Source: Pseudomonas urmiensis (GTDB lineage: Bacteria; Pseudomonadota; Gammaproteobacteria; Pseudomonadales; Pseudomonadaceae). From it: a stretch of DNA of 64,000 bases. Shown here piece by piece: positions 32,777-42,952 of the stretch. The stretch is from the NCBI RefSeq assembly GCF_014268815.2, contig NZ_JABWRE020000001.1, positions 563,001-627,000 of the forward strand, written 5' to 3'. The number at the start of each line of letters is the position of its first letter. Within the stretch, counting starts at the first letter, position 1. A program made the translations under genes and the position numbers. The notes under the pieces are model-generated. The model ran no database searches. It was not told the origin of the DNA and saw only the letters and a list, made by a program, of their open reading frames with translations.

Positions 32777-34072
32777 TCAGTTCTGCTCTGCGACGCTCGA
32801 TTTGCCCTGGCGCGTCTCGATCTCGCCGATCAAGCGCTTGGCCAGCGCCGGGTAGTTCTCATCGAAATGATGCCCGCCCGGTAGTTTCAGGCGCTCGCCG
32901 ACCGCAGTGTGATCGGTACAGCCACTCTCGTCGCTTTCTTCCACACCATAGATGCACACCACCTTGGCCGCCGGCATGCGGGCCATTTCCGGCCCGGTCG
33001 GCGCTTCCTGGCCTTCCTTGCCCAACCAGCCCTCGACTTCGATCTCAAAACTGCCACTGCGGGCGAAGGCCAGCAGGATCACCGCGTCGACCCGTTGCTG
33101 GTCTTCTACTGGCAAGCGGTTGTAGATCGCTGGCAGCACATCGGCGCCGAACGAGTAGCCGGTGAGCACGAAGCGCTTGGTACCCCATTTCTGCCGATAG
33201 TGCTGCATCAACTCGGACAGGTCGGCAGCGCTTTGCTCGGGCGTCTTGTGCTGCCAGTAGTAGCGCAGGGTATCGATACCCACCACTGGGTAGCCGAGCT
33301 TGGCCATCTCGCCGGCGACATCGCGATCGAGGTCACGCCAGCCGCCGTCACCGGAAAGGAACAGGGTCACGGTATCGGTGGTTTGGCCCGCCGGCACTTC
33401 TACCACTGGGATGCTCAAGGCATTGCCGTCATGGCCGACCAGGGCTTGGGTCAGCTGGCTCTTGAGCACTTGTGGCAGGTGGATGTCGTAGTCGCTGATG
33501 CTGGTCTCGGCATTGGCCTGGTCACGCACGAAGGCGGCGCTGGCGTCGTCCGGGTTGTCGTTCCAGGCCACGTTCCAATGGCCGTGGGCAGCAGCCTTGG
33601 GCAGTGCCGGGCAGCCGGGTTGTTCGAGGTTGAAGTCAACCGAGATGGCGCGCGCCTTGTCGTCGCGTTGGCTGGCCAGCCAACGCCAGGCCTGGGCACC
33701 GCCAGGGCCGATGCCTGCCACCAGGGTGGGCGCAGCGGACAAATGGCTGATGGCCTGGTCCAGGGCCTGTTGCTGCTTGGCGCAGTCATTGGGTGGCAGG
33801 ATCACTTGCACCAGTTGCGCCTCACCGGCCTGGCTCAGGTCGAGCAACTGTTTATCGCTCAGTGCCTGATCCTCAGGTACGCCGATGGCCACGCGGGCCT
33901 TGGCGTGCACACCTGGGGTGGCACGAACCAGGCTGCTGCCATCGGTCAGCGCCAGGTGCTCAATGTGCGCCTCCGGCGCTGGGCGGGTCCACAGCCAGAA
34001 CCCTACTGCCGCAGCCGCCAGGGCCACCAGCAAGGCAATCAATACGTACTGCCAATAGCGTCGGATCATCAA
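32777..34072 (-). CDS. VirJ/AcvB-like periplasmic hydrolase (aminoacyl-phosphatidylglycerol hydrolase)
   Basis: The 431-residue protein has an N-terminal membrane anchor (YVLIALLVALAAAAVGFWLW) and two alpha/beta-hydrolase-like parts. The C-terminal one carries FLSGDGGWRDLD, LTGYSFGADVLPAIYNRLP with nucleophile Ser in GYSFG, and a late GGHHFDENY His. It overlaps mprF by four bases. In P. aeruginosa a similar pair (PA0920-PA0919) makes and hydrolyses alanyl-phosphatidylglycerol, so this gene likely balances MprF activity (inference from context). Confidence 0.85.
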   Translation of the reverse strand: MMIRRYWQYVLIALLVALAAAAVGFWLWTRPAPEAHIEHLALTDGSSLVRATPGVHAKARVAIGVPEDQALSDKQLLDLSQAGEAQLVQVILPPNDCAKQQQALDQAISHLSAAPTLVAGIGPGGAQAWRWLASQRDDKARAISVDFNLEQPGCPALPKAAAHGHWNVAWNDNPDDASAAFVRDQANAETSISDYDIHLPQVLKSQLTQALVGHDGNALSIPVVEVPAGQTTDTVTLFLSGDGGWRDLDRDVAGEMAKLGYPVVGIDTLRYYWQHKTPEQSAADLSELMQHYRQKWGTKRFVLTGYSFGADVLPAIYNRLPVEDQQRVDAVILLAFARSGSFEIEVEGWLGKEGQEAPTGPEMARMPAAKVVCIYGVEESDESGCTDHTAVGERLKLPGGHHFDENYPALAKRLIGEIETRQGKSSVAEQN

Positions 34073-36711
34073 CGTTTCACCAATCCAGTCAGGCCGCCCG
34101 CGATCAGGGCGGCAGTGTCGGCCAGCGCCACCAGCGGGTCGAGCCCGGCTGGCACAGCCATGTAACGAGGTTCCCAGTCCGGCTGGAACTTGTCCTTGAA
34201 GCGCCGCAGGCCCTGGAAGTTGTAAAGCTGCTCGCCGCGCTGGAACACCATCGAACCCAGGCGTTGGGTCAAGGGGGCGCCACGCCGTGGCTGCAGACCG
34301 GAAAGCGGCACCATGCCGAGGCTGAAGCGCCCGTAGTCATGGCTTTTGTAATGCAGGATCAGGCCGATCATCATGAATTCCATGGTCAGCTTCGGCGCCT
34401 CCGGGTGCGCCCGCATCAGATCGAGGCTGGCCAGCTCGTTGCTCTGCGTTTCCAGCAAGTTGGCAAACGCTACCGGGCGACCTTGGAAGCGAATCAGGGC
34501 GATCCGAAAGTGCTGCAGGTAGTCGGGGCTGAAGCGGCCCAGAGAGAAGCCTTTCTCGCGTACGTTCTTGCCTTGCAGCCAGGCGTCGGAGATCTGCTTG
34601 AGTGCTTCAAGTGGCGCTTGGCCGGGTTCGTGTAGCTCAAGGGTCAAGCCATCACGGCCGCCGCGGTTCCAGGTGTAGCGCAGGTCTTTCATCTCCTTGC
34701 CCTTGGCCTCCAGGTCGAAGCGGCGCAGGTCGACCCGCGCTTCTTCGCCGAGCTTGAGCGCGGTAAGGCCGATGTCCATGTAGAACGGCAGGTTCTCTGC
34801 GCGCACCTGGTAGAACACCGGGCGGGCGTGGTGCAGGTCGCACAGGTCGCGGAACTGCCAGATCATCTCGGCGCGCTCCTGGGCCGGGCCGATCGGGTCG
34901 TACAGGGCCACCAAGCTGCGCCCACGACGGGCATACATGATGAAAGCGTTGTCGTTGGGGTGGAACAACAGCGCCTTGTCGCCGGTCAGGGCCAGGCCAC
35001 CGTCGGGCTGATCGGAGCTCAGCAGGATCTGCTTGGCGCGCTGTAGCTCGTGTTCATTGGGTAGGTGGATCACCGGCCTGGCAGTGCGCAGCAGCCAGGT
35101 CAGGACCACGAACACCAGCAGCACCGCACTGCCCATGGCTGCCCGCAGGCCGCGTGGGGCGTCGGCGTCCAGGGTGAATTGCCACCATAACTGATGGCTG
35201 TAGGGAACATCTTGATAGGCAAACAGCAGCAGCCATACCGAAGCGCCCACGACGCAGGCGCTGGCAACCAGATAGACCGGCGAGAACGGCAGCTCCAGCA
35301 AGCGGCTGGGCCGATAGAATGAGCGCCGGAACAGCGCCAGCAGCGCTGCGGTAAAGGTCAGCACGCAGGCTTCTTCCCAGTCAAAGCCCTTGAGCAGCGA
35401 CAGCAGCGCGCCGACCAGCAGCAGGATCGTAGTCAGCAGCCAGGCAGCAGACAGGCGCCGGCGCAGCCCTTGCGCCAGCAGCAGGCACAGTACGCCAATC
35501 AGGCTGGCGCCAAAGTGCGAGGCATCGATCAGCCGATGCGGCACCAGGAACCCCATGTGTTCCAGGCGTGTGTCGATCTCTGGAGTGGCCCCTGAGAACA
35601 GCAGCACCACGCCAGACAGGAACACCAGGATGGCCAATACCGGCGCGGCCAGCCCTGAGGCGGCCTTGATCGCCTGCTGGGCCACCAGCAAGCGTCGCGC
35701 CTCGTTGGCCAGTAGCAGCACGCAGGCCAGCAGCAGCGGTAGCACTACATAGATCAAGCGATACAGCAGCAGGGCAGCAGCCAGTGGCGCAGCTCCCAGT
35801 TGATCGGCGAAGGCCGCCAGCAGGATGGCCTCGAACACACCGACACCACCCGGCACATGGCTGAGTACCCCAGCGGCCAAGGCCAGCAGGTAGACCAGCA
35901 CAAAAGCGGCGAAGGGCGGTGCCTCGGGCAACAGCAGGTACAACACCGTGGCCGCGGCGGCGACATCTAGCGCAGTGATCAACAATTGCAGTGCCGCAAG
36001 GCGACCACTAGGCAGGCGCAAGGTGCGTCGGCCGAGCTGCACCAGCAGGCTGTCGCGCAAGGGTTGCTCGGCCAGGCGGCGGCGATACAGGCCAACCACC
36101 AGCAAGGCGGTCAGGGCCAGCACGGCGATTGCAATGCCGGCCAGCCAACCTGCCGGCATGCGCAGGGCAGTGGAGGCTGCGGGTAGATTACTCAACGTCG
36201 CCAATGCGGCCAGCGGTGGCAGGGCACAGCCCAGTGATAGGCTGGCGAACACCGTCATCCGCGCAACTTCAGCAGCTCCCAGGCCTTGGCGGGCATACAG
36301 ACGATAGCGCACCGACCCCCCGGAAAGCATCGACAGACCAATCGCATTGCCGATGGCGAAAGCGCTGAAGCCACCCAGCACCAGGGTACGGGCAGGCAAT
36401 TGCACGCCGGAGTAGCGGCTGGCCGACCATTCGTAGCCGAGCAGAATGACGAAGCCCAGCACAGTCGCCAGCAGGGCGCCGAACAGCGATTGGCTAGGCA
36501 CGCTGAGCATGGCGTCATGCAGCGCGTAGATGTCCAGCTCGCTGAGCAGATGGCGACAAGCGACCAAGGCCATGCCGAACAACAGCAGGGTCAATGCCAG
36601 GCCAATCGGCTGGCGGTAGCGGCTCAGCCGTTCAACCCAGGGCAGGCGTTGGGCAGCAACCGGCAGCGCCGCAGCCAGAGGCGTTTGAGGTTCGCAGTTG
36701 TGGGCGGTCAT
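34069..36711 (-). CDS. mprF: Phosphatidylglycerol aminoacyltransferase and flippase MprF
   Basis: The 880-residue membrane protein transfers an amino acid from aminoacyl-tRNA to phosphatidylglycerol and flips the product, lowering surface negative charge and raising resistance to cationic peptides. The N-terminal two thirds are a flippase with about 14 helices (start LALTLLLFGMALVACRHLL; GGVGVFEAILLAAF). The C-terminal third (from about 540) is the GNAT-like synthase domain with DPIGPAQERAEMIWQFRDLC and FRIALIRFQGRPVAFANL. Amino-acid specificity (Ala or Lys) cannot be read from sequence here. Confidence 0.94.
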   Translation of the reverse strand: MTAHNCEPQTPLAAALPVAAQRLPWVERLSRYRQPIGLALTLLLFGMALVACRHLLSELDIYALHDAMLSVPSQSLFGALLATVLGFVILLGYEWSASRYSGVQLPARTLVLGGFSAFAIGNAIGLSMLSGGSVRYRLYARQGLGAAEVARMTVFASLSLGCALPPLAALATLSNLPAASTALRMPAGWLAGIAIAVLALTALLVVGLYRRRLAEQPLRDSLLVQLGRRTLRLPSGRLAALQLLITALDVAAAATVLYLLLPEAPPFAAFVLVYLLALAAGVLSHVPGGVGVFEAILLAAFADQLGAAPLAAALLLYRLIYVVLPLLLACVLLLANEARRLLVAQQAIKAASGLAAPVLAILVFLSGVVLLFSGATPEIDTRLEHMGFLVPHRLIDASHFGASLIGVLCLLLAQGLRRRLSAAWLLTTILLLVGALLSLLKGFDWEEACVLTFTAALLALFRRSFYRPSRLLELPFSPVYLVASACVVGASVWLLLFAYQDVPYSHQLWWQFTLDADAPRGLRAAMGSAVLLVFVVLTWLLRTARPVIHLPNEHELQRAKQILLSSDQPDGGLALTGDKALLFHPNDNAFIMYARRGRSLVALYDPIGPAQERAEMIWQFRDLCDLHHARPVFYQVRAENLPFYMDIGLTALKLGEEARVDLRRFDLEAKGKEMKDLRYTWNRGGRDGLTLELHEPGQAPLEALKQISDAWLQGKNVREKGFSLGRFSPDYLQHFRIALIRFQGRPVAFANLLETQSNELASLDLMRAHPEAPKLTMEFMMIGLILHYKSHDYGRFSLGMVPLSGLQPRRGAPLTQRLGSMVFQRGEQLYNFQGLRRFKDKFQPDWEPRYMAVPAGLDPLVALADTAALIAGGLTGLVKR

Positions 36712-36910
36712 GCAGTACCCCGGGCGGACAGCGCGAGGTAGGGGGAAGGTGCGGCCAAGTGGAAGTCCCTTTGGAAAACGTATCCAGATGTTACTCCTGA
36801 CGGAGTCGCTTTCAGCCGTTTGGCACGGTTAAAGATAGTTCATCCAGGCGGGGGGCCTGCCAGAGGGGAGGGGCGGAGGAGGGGCTTGACCGGCAGGGAT
36901 ACAAACCCTG

Positions 36911-36951
36911 AAAACAACAAACCCCGCACTGCTGAAAGCAGGCGGGGTTTG
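36911..36951 (-). terminator. Terminator of the first initiator-tRNA gene
   Basis: CAAACCCCGC / GCGGGGTTTG (36918-36951) with an inner CTGCT/AGCAG pair; read on the minus strand it is followed by TTGTTTT. Confidence 0.8.
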
Positions 36952-36963
36952 TTCTGACGAATA

Positions 36964-37040
<77 letters not shown>

Positions 37041-37131
37041 TCAGTGGGGCGCATTCTACGGATATCCACCGCGGCGTCAAGGTTAATCTTTGATTTGCGG
37101 TAAATTTCTGTCAGGCCATTTCGTAGTCAAT

Positions 37132-37163
37132 AAAAAAGGCCACTGTATCAACAGTGGCCTTTT
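37132..37163 (-). terminator. Terminator between initiator-tRNA genes 1 and 2
   Basis: AAAAGGCCACTGT, loop ATCA, ACAGTGGCCTTTT. The T-run is present on both strands, so it can stop minus-strand transcripts. Confidence 0.8.
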
Positions 37164-37171
37164 CTTGAATC

Positions 37172-37248
<77 letters not shown>

Positions 37249-37344
37249 TCAGTGGGGTGCACTATACGGACATCTGCCGCAGAGTCAAACGTTAACCTTT
37301 GATTTCTCTAGATTTATTTCAGGTTAAGTTTTTTACGGACAATG

Positions 37345-37376
37345 AAAAAGGCCACTGTCTAGACAGTGGCCTTTTT
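37345..37376 (-). terminator. Terminator between initiator-tRNA genes 2 and 3
   Basis: A perfect 32-base palindrome: AAAAAGGCCACTGTCT facing AGACAGTGGCCTTTTT. Same stem sequence as the 37132 terminator, suggesting the tRNA plus terminator unit was duplicated. Confidence 0.8.
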
Positions 37377-37383
37377 CTGAATC

Positions 37384-37460
<77 letters not shown>

Positions 37461-37642
37461 CCTGTTGAGATGAATTCTACGGTTTTGCGCCGCATAGTCA
37501 AGCTATTTCTGGGGAAATTTCTTTTCCGTTCAATCTGTTAGCGCCTCGATTGGCCTGCGGGGCAGTAACGGCGGGGCTTGCAGGCCGATTATCGAGAGTG
37601 ACACGGTGTGGCTGTTTCACTGTAGGGCGCTTACGGTAATAT

Positions 37643-37658
37643 CTGTATGAATTTACAG
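37643..37658 (+). promoter_or_regulatory. LexA (SOS) box upstream of dinB
   Basis: CTGTATGAATTTACAG, a near-ideal CTGT-N8-ACAG operator, 16 bases before the dinB start. It predicts strong induction on DNA damage. Confidence 0.88.
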
Positions 37659-37673
37659 TGCTAACGGTCATCC

Positions 37674-38738
37674 ATGTCCCTGCGCAAGATCATCCACATC
37701 GACTGCGACTGCTTTTACGCAGCCATCGAGATGCGTGACGACCCCACTCTGGCCGGTCGGCCGATGGCGGTGGGTGGCTCGGCAGATCGTCGCGGGGTGA
37801 TCGCCACTTGCAACTACGAGGCGCGGGCCTATGGCGTGCGCTCTGCCATGTCGTCACGTCATGCGCTCAAGCTGTGCCCAGACCTGCTGATCGTCAAGCC
37901 GCGCTTTGAGGCCTACCGCGAGGCCTCACGCGAAATTCATGCGATTTTCCGCGATTACACCGAGCTGATCGAACCGCTGTCGCTGGATGAGGCCTATCTG
38001 GATGTCAGTGATAGCCAATGGTTTGCCGGCAGTGCCACGCGGATCGCCGAAGATATTCGTCGACGGGTGGCCAAGACCTTGCACATCACCGTCTCGGCGG
38101 GCGTTGCGCCGAACAAGTTTCTGGCCAAGATTGCCAGTGACTGGCGCAAACCCAATGGCCTGTTTGTCATCACCCCGGGTGAAGTCGAGGCTTTTGTGGC
38201 GGCCTTGCCGGTTGCGCGGTTGCATGGGGTGGGCAAGGTCACCGCCGATAAGCTGACGCGGTTGGGCATCGATACCTGCATGGACATGCGCGACTGGTCA
38301 AAGCTGGCCCTGGTGCGCGAGTTCGGCAGTTTTGGCGAGCGGTTGTGGGGGCTGGCGCGGGGCATAGATGAGCGCGTGGTGCACAACGACAGCCGCCGGC
38401 AGTCGGTCAGCGTCGAGAACACCTACGATACCGATCTTCCGGACTTGAACACTTGCCTGGAGAAGCTACCGGCGCTGCTGGACAGTCTCAATGAGCGGGT
38501 TGCGCGCATGGACAGTAGCTACAAGGCGGACAAACCCTTCGTGAAGGTCAAGTTTCACGATTTCAGCCAGACGACACTAGAGCAGGCCGGGGCGGGGCGC
38601 GATCTGGAAAGTTATCGGCAGTTGCTCAGCCAGGCATTCGCTCGCGGTGGCAAGCCGGTGAGGTTGTTGGGGGTGGGGGTGCGGTTAAGGGATTTGCGTG
38701 GGGCGCATGAGCAGTTGGAGCTCTTCCCTGGCTGCTGA
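37674..38738 (+). CDS. dinB: DNA polymerase IV (DinB)
   Basis: The 354-residue Y-family translesion polymerase has metal ligands in HIDCDCFYA (Asp10) and SLDEAYLD (Asp105, Glu106). The YGVRSAM segment, the helix-hairpin-helix LHGVGKVTADKL and the C-terminal little-finger domain (SVENTYDTDL...) are present. Length is normal. It is SOS-regulated (LexA box just upstream) and convergent with a lipoprotein gene. Confidence 0.97.
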   Translation: MSLRKIIHIDCDCFYAAIEMRDDPTLAGRPMAVGGSADRRGVIATCNYEARAYGVRSAMSSRHALKLCPDLLIVKPRFEAYREASREIHAIFRDYTELIEPLSLDEAYLDVSDSQWFAGSATRIAEDIRRRVAKTLHITVSAGVAPNKFLAKIASDWRKPNGLFVITPGEVEAFVAALPVARLHGVGKVTADKLTRLGIDTCMDMRDWSKLALVREFGSFGERLWGLARGIDERVVHNDSRRQSVSVENTYDTDLPDLNTCLEKLPALLDSLNERVARMDSSYKADKPFVKVKFHDFSQTTLEQAGAGRDLESYRQLLSQAFARGGKPVRLLGVGVRLRDLRGAHEQLELFPGC

Positions 38739-38750
38739 AATCAGCAGTAC

Positions 38751-38771
38751 TGGGGCCGCAAAGCGGCCCCA
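38751..38771. terminator. Hairpin between convergent dinB and lipoprotein gene
   Basis: TGGGGCCGC, loop AAA, GCGGCCCCA. No long T-run follows on the plus strand, so it is a weak terminator or simply an mRNA end hairpin. Confidence 0.55.
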
Positions 38772-38784
38772 GGATTTTGGATCT

Positions 38785-39738
38785 TTACTGGACCCCAGGA
38801 TCCGCCACAAGCCGGCCGGTCTGCTTGGTCAGCGCCTGTAAAAACTCCTGCTGCAGCTCCGGATCGTTGCGCGTCAGCTCGATCAGGCTCTGCTCCAGTT
38901 CACTGGCTTCCTCTTCCAGGCCCAGCTCAGACAGACGCTTGACCCGGTGCACCCATTGGCCGACTTCATCGTCCTCAAGGTCATCGAAGATCAGGTGGTG
39001 GGCCTCCAGCAGCTTGCTGCGCAGATTGCCGCTGACCAGCAGGCTGGCGTCGCCGCGAATCCCGTTGTCCTCATCGACCACTTGCAAGTGCAAGGTGCCG
39101 ACGCGGCTGAGATTCTGCTCGGAGAATGGCGTATCCAACAGGTTCAGGCGCAGTACGCCGTTGCGGTCGGTCGTCAGCTCATGGCTGGCTTTGCCAGCCT
39201 TGACCTCGACCAGGCGTTCGCTCCAGGGCAGGCTGGTGGACTCTTCGCGCTTGGCTTTCTCCACCTCGCTGATACCCGCCAGGTTCTGCTGCGCGCGGCC
39301 ATTGGACTGCACGTTCATGAACGGGTTGAGCCCGGCCACGCCGTAGCTCAGCCAGTCATGGGTGACGCTGTCCGGCAGATTGCCCAGGGCGAACACATTG
39401 ACCACGTTGGCGCCTACACCTGCAACTACCGCCACCGCACCCAGCGGGATCTCGTAGATCTCCCGCCAAGGCTGGTAGGGGGTATAGCGGTCGTAACGGC
39501 GGGTCACTTCGAACTCGGTGACTTCGAAGCGCTGCTGCTCGTGGACGCGTACTCGTCGCTGGGGCAGCTCCATCACCTTGGGCTCGCCGACGTCGATCTG
39601 CAGACTGTGTTCGAGCAGCTTGCGCTCGACGCGTTCCTCATGCTCGCTGCGCTGGGACATCTGGTTGGCGCAGCCGCTGACGAACAGGGCGCCGCACAGT
39701 GCGGCGCCCCCCAGGGTAATGGTACTTCGCTTGTACAT
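38785..39738 (-). CDS. Lipoprotein of unknown function
   Basis: The 317-residue protein has a lipoprotein signal (KRSTITLGGAALCGALFVSGC, lipidated Cys23). The mature part has a Gly/Val-rich hydrophobic segment (GAVAVVAGVGANVVNVFALG), a likely beta domain, and a charged helical C-terminus. I recognise no enzymatic motif. It lies 21 bases after proS, the same arrangement as in P. aeruginosa (next to proS and oprD) as I recall. ATG 39738 has GAG upstream; GTG 39744 is possible. Confidence 0.8.
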   Translation of the reverse strand: MYKRSTITLGGAALCGALFVSGCANQMSQRSEHEERVERKLLEHSLQIDVGEPKVMELPQRRVRVHEQQRFEVTEFEVTRRYDRYTPYQPWREIYEIPLGAVAVVAGVGANVVNVFALGNLPDSVTHDWLSYGVAGLNPFMNVQSNGRAQQNLAGISEVEKAKREESTSLPWSERLVEVKAGKASHELTTDRNGVLRLNLLDTPFSEQNLSRVGTLHLQVVDEDNGIRGDASLLVSGNLRSKLLEAHHLIFDDLEDDEVGQWVHRVKRLSELGLEEEASELEQSLIELTRNDPELQQEFLQALTKQTGRLVADPGVQ

Positions 39739-39759
39739 GATCACTCGCGCATTGGGCTA

Positions 39760-41475
39760 TCAGCGACGGATGCGGGCTTGCAGGAAGGTCAGCACGTCAT
39801 TGAGCGGCAGAGGCTGGGCTTCCTGCTCAGTGCGGTGCTTGTACTCCAGGTTGCCCTCGGCCAGGCCGCGGTCGCTGACCACGATCCGGTGTGGAATGCC
39901 GATCAATTCCATGTCGGCGAACTTGATGCCCGGGCTGGTCTTCTTGTCACGGTCGTCCAGCAGTACTTCGAAACCTGCAGCGGTCAGTTCGGCGTACAGC
40001 TTGTCGGTTGCCTCGCGAACCTGCTCGGTCTCGTAGCGCAGCGGTACCAGGGCAATCTGGAAGGGCGCCAAGGTGTCGCTCCAGATGATGCCTTTATCAT
40101 CGAAGTTCTGCTCGATGGCAGCAGCGACCACGCGCGACACGCCAATGCCGTAGCAGCCCATCGAGAGCACGACTGGCTTGCCGTTTTCACCCAGTACCTG
40201 GCACTTGAGCGCCTCGCTGTACTTGGTGCCGAGCTGGAAGATGTGGCCCACTTCGATGCCGCGCTTGATCACCAGGGTGCCCTGGCCATCTGGGCTTGGG
40301 TCGCCGGCAACCACGTTGCGCAGGTCGGCCACTTGTGGAACGGGCAGGTCACGTTCCCAGTTGACGCCGAAGTAGTGCTTGTCGTCGATGTTGGCGCCGA
40401 TGCCAAAGTCGCTCATCAGGGCGACCGAACGGTCGATGATGCATTCCAGCGGCAGGTTCAGCGGGCCCAGCGAGCCTGCGCCGGCGCCAATGGCGTCACG
40501 CAGTTCGGCATCGGTAGCCATGACCAGCGGATCTGCGACCTGCTCAAGCTTGGCGGCCTTGATTTCGTTGAGCTCGTGGTCGCCACGTACCACCAGGGCG
40601 ATCAGCTTGCCTTCTTCGGCGCCGCGCACGATCAGGGTCTTGACGGTCTTCTCGATCGCCAGGTTGTAGTTCTCGACCAACTGGGCGATGGTCTTGGCGT
40701 CCGGGGTGTCGACCAGGCGCAGCTCCTCGGTAGGGGCAGGACGCACGGTTTCACGCGGGATGGCCTCGGCCTTCTCTATGTTGGCGGCGTAGTCGGAGGT
40801 GTCGCTGAAGATCACGTCGTCTTCGCCGGAGGAGGCCAGCACGTGGAATTCGTGCGAGTAGCTGCCACCGATGGAGCCGGTGTCGGCCTGCACCGGACGG
40901 AAATCCAGGCCCAGGCGGGTGAAGATGTTGCAGTACGCCTGGTGCATGCGGTCGTAGGTTTCCTGCAGGGAAGCCTGGTCGGCATGGAACGAGTAGGCGT
41001 CCTTCATGATGAATTCGCGGCCGCGCATCAGGCCAAAGCGTGGACGGATTTCGTCACGGAACTTGGTCTGGATCTGGTACATGTTCAGCGGCAGCTGTTT
41101 ATAGCTGGAGAGCTCGTTGCGGGCCAGGTCAGTGATGACCTCTTCGTGGGTCGGGCCGACGCAGAACTCACGGCCGTGACGGTCCTTGAGGCGCAGCAGC
41201 TCAGGGCCGTATTGCTCCCAGCGGCCGGATTCCTGCCACAGTTCGGCAGGCTGGATGCTCGGCATCAGCACTTCCAGGGCGCCAGCAGCGTTCATTTCTT
41301 CGCGCACCACGGCTTCGACCTTGCGCATTACCCGCAGGCCCATCGGCAGCCAGGTGTACAGGCCGGAGGCCAGCTTGCGGATCATGCCGGCACGCAGCAT
41401 GAGCTGGTGGCTGATGACCACTGCATCTGCAGGGGTTTCTTTCTGGGTGGCGAGCAAATATTGACTGGTGCGCAT
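39760..41475 (-). CDS. proS: Prolyl-tRNA synthetase ProS
   Basis: The 571-residue class II synthetase charges tRNA-Pro. Start [35 protein letters not shown] split as family-typical; motif 2 [25 protein letters not shown] in two parts, the inserted editing domain (about 225-400) of the bacterial type, and motif 3 [17 protein letters not shown]. Length is typical of the bacterial form. Likely cotranscribed with the lipoprotein gene that follows. Confidence 0.97.
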   Translation of the reverse strand: MRTSQYLLATQKETPADAVVISHQLMLRAGMIRKLASGLYTWLPMGLRVMRKVEAVVREEMNAAGALEVLMPSIQPAELWQESGRWEQYGPELLRLKDRHGREFCVGPTHEEVITDLARNELSSYKQLPLNMYQIQTKFRDEIRPRFGLMRGREFIMKDAYSFHADQASLQETYDRMHQAYCNIFTRLGLDFRPVQADTGSIGGSYSHEFHVLASSGEDDVIFSDTSDYAANIEKAEAIPRETVRPAPTEELRLVDTPDAKTIAQLVENYNLAIEKTVKTLIVRGAEEGKLIALVVRGDHELNEIKAAKLEQVADPLVMATDAELRDAIGAGAGSLGPLNLPLECIIDRSVALMSDFGIGANIDDKHYFGVNWERDLPVPQVADLRNVVAGDPSPDGQGTLVIKRGIEVGHIFQLGTKYSEALKCQVLGENGKPVVLSMGCYGIGVSRVVAAAIEQNFDDKGIIWSDTLAPFQIALVPLRYETEQVREATDKLYAELTAAGFEVLLDDRDKKTSPGIKFADMELIGIPHRIVVSDRGLAEGNLEYKHRTEQEAQPLPLNDVLTFLQARIRR

Positions 41476-41579
41476 GGGGAGCCGTGTCGATTGCCTAAGA
41501 CGTTGAAATGACCCCGCATTCTACGGGGGCGAAACGAAAGCGTACAGGATGCCCCAGAGCGGGGCGCTTGTCAGCCAAG

Positions 41580-41609
41580 AAAAAGCCCGGCGTGATCGCC
41601 GGGCTTTTT
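41580..41609 (-). terminator. Intrinsic terminator of oprD
   Basis: AAAAAGCCCGGCG, loop TGAT, CGCCGGGCTTTTT. It is symmetrical; on the minus strand it ends oprD before proS begins. Confidence 0.88.
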
Positions 41610-41635
41610 CAAGTGCGGGGCACTGCAAGCCAGGC

Positions 41636-42952
41636 TTACAGGATGCTCAGCGGGTACTCGACGATCAGACGCAGTTCGTCGATCGAGCTCGAACCGTAGT
41701 AGACGCCATCGCTGGAGCGGTAGGTGGCTTGACGGACACGGAAGCTCAGGTCCTTGGCAGGGCCTTCCTGCAGGACGTATTTCACGTCGATGTCGCGTTC
41801 CCATTCCTTGCCGTTGTTGGTGGTCTCGGTGGTTGCACCGGTACCACGGGCGTAGCGGGTCATGAAGGTCAGGCCAGGGATGCCGAACTCGGCGAAGTTC
41901 AGGTCGTAGCGAGCCTGCCAGGATTTCTCGTCTTCGGCGTTGAAGTCGGAGCGCGCGATGGAGTTGGCCAGGAACACGGTGCCGCCGCCGTCGATGCCGT
42001 AGGCATAGTCACCGTCGCCGCTGACTTTCTGGTAGGCCAGGGTGAAGGTGTGGGCGCCGATGTTGTAGGCCGCCGACAGGCTTGCTGCGATGTTGTCCAG
42101 ATCACGGCTGCCATCGGCCTTGGCAACTGCGGCGCCGGTACGGTTGTCGCCGATCGATTTGGTGTCATAGATGTTGAAGTCGAACACCAGGCCCTGATTG
42201 TCGCTGATCGGCAGCGCCCAGTTGATGTTGCCGTACCACTTGCGGAAGTGATCTTCCACGCGCGAGTAGTACAGGCTGGTGCTCAGGCTGTCAGTCACGG
42301 CATAGGTGCCACCGAAGACGTTGGCTTCGGTCAGGCCTGGGTTCTTGATGCCAGTAGTGCGGTTCTTGCCGCCGATGCTGTCCTTGTAGGATTGGGCTTG
42401 GGCGTTCAGGCGAGTGAAGTGACCCGCGTTCAGCTCGAGGCCTTTGATTTCCTTGCTGGTCAGCAAGAAGCCTTCGGCAACTTCTGGCAGCAAGCGGCTA
42501 TCGTCGGTAGCGAATACCGGCAGTGCGGTGAACTGGCCACCGTACTTGAGAGTGGTGTCGGAAATACGCAGTTTTACTGCACCGTGCGCTTCGGAGTAGT
42601 CATCTTGCGAACGACCATCGGAGCCAGTCGGGAACAGGCCGGTGCCCGAGGTGCCCTTGCCGCCATCCAATTTCAGGCCCAGCAGGCCGATAGCATCAAA
42701 GCCTACGCCGACAGTGCCTTGGGTGAAGCCGGACTCGAACGTACCGATGAAGCCTTGGCCCCATTCGGCGCTACGGCTCTTGTCGTCGTCGTTGTTACGG
42801 AAGTCACGGCTGAAGTACAGGTTACGCAGTTTTACACCCAGTTGGCTGTCTTCGACAAAGCCTTTGGATTCATCTTGCGAAGAGGCGATGGCCATCTGCG
42901 AGGTCCCTGCCGCAACGGCCAGGGCGATCATGCTCCACTTCATCACGCGCAT
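41636..42952 (-). CDS. oprD: OprD-family outer-membrane porin
   Basis: The 438-residue porin has a signal peptide (WSMIALAVAAGTSQMAIA), then an 18-strand barrel of the OprD family: GFVEDSQLGVKLRNLYFSRDF, WGQGFIGTFESGFTQGTVGVG and the C-terminal strand ELRLIVEYPLSIL. OprD porins take up basic amino acids and small peptides, and in P. aeruginosa also carbapenems. Its position next to proS matches P. aeruginosa oprD, which supports the symbol; substrate is not known for this copy. Confidence 0.88.
   Translation of the reverse strand: MRVMKWSMIALAVAAGTSQMAIASSQDESKGFVEDSQLGVKLRNLYFSRDFRNNDDDKSRSAEWGQGFIGTFESGFTQGTVGVGFDAIGLLGLKLDGGKGTSGTGLFPTGSDGRSQDDYSEAHGAVKLRISDTTLKYGGQFTALPVFATDDSRLLPEVAEGFLLTSKEIKGLELNAGHFTRLNAQAQSYKDSIGGKNRTTGIKNPGLTEANVFGGTYAVTDSLSTSLYYSRVEDHFRKWYGNINWALPISDNQGLVFDFNIYDTKSIGDNRTGAAVAKADGSRDLDNIAASLSAAYNIGAHTFTLAYQKVSGDGDYAYGIDGGGTVFLANSIARSDFNAEDEKSWQARYDLNFAEFGIPGLTFMTRYARGTGATTETTNNGKEWERDIDVKYVLQEGPAKDLSFRVRQATYRSSDGVYYGSSSIDELRLIVEYPLSIL

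Noticed and set aside
38947..41511. 854-codon open frame on the plus strand opposite the lipoprotein gene and proS
   Set aside because: A shadow of proS produced by GC-rich codon bias; low-complexity protein with no family resemblance.
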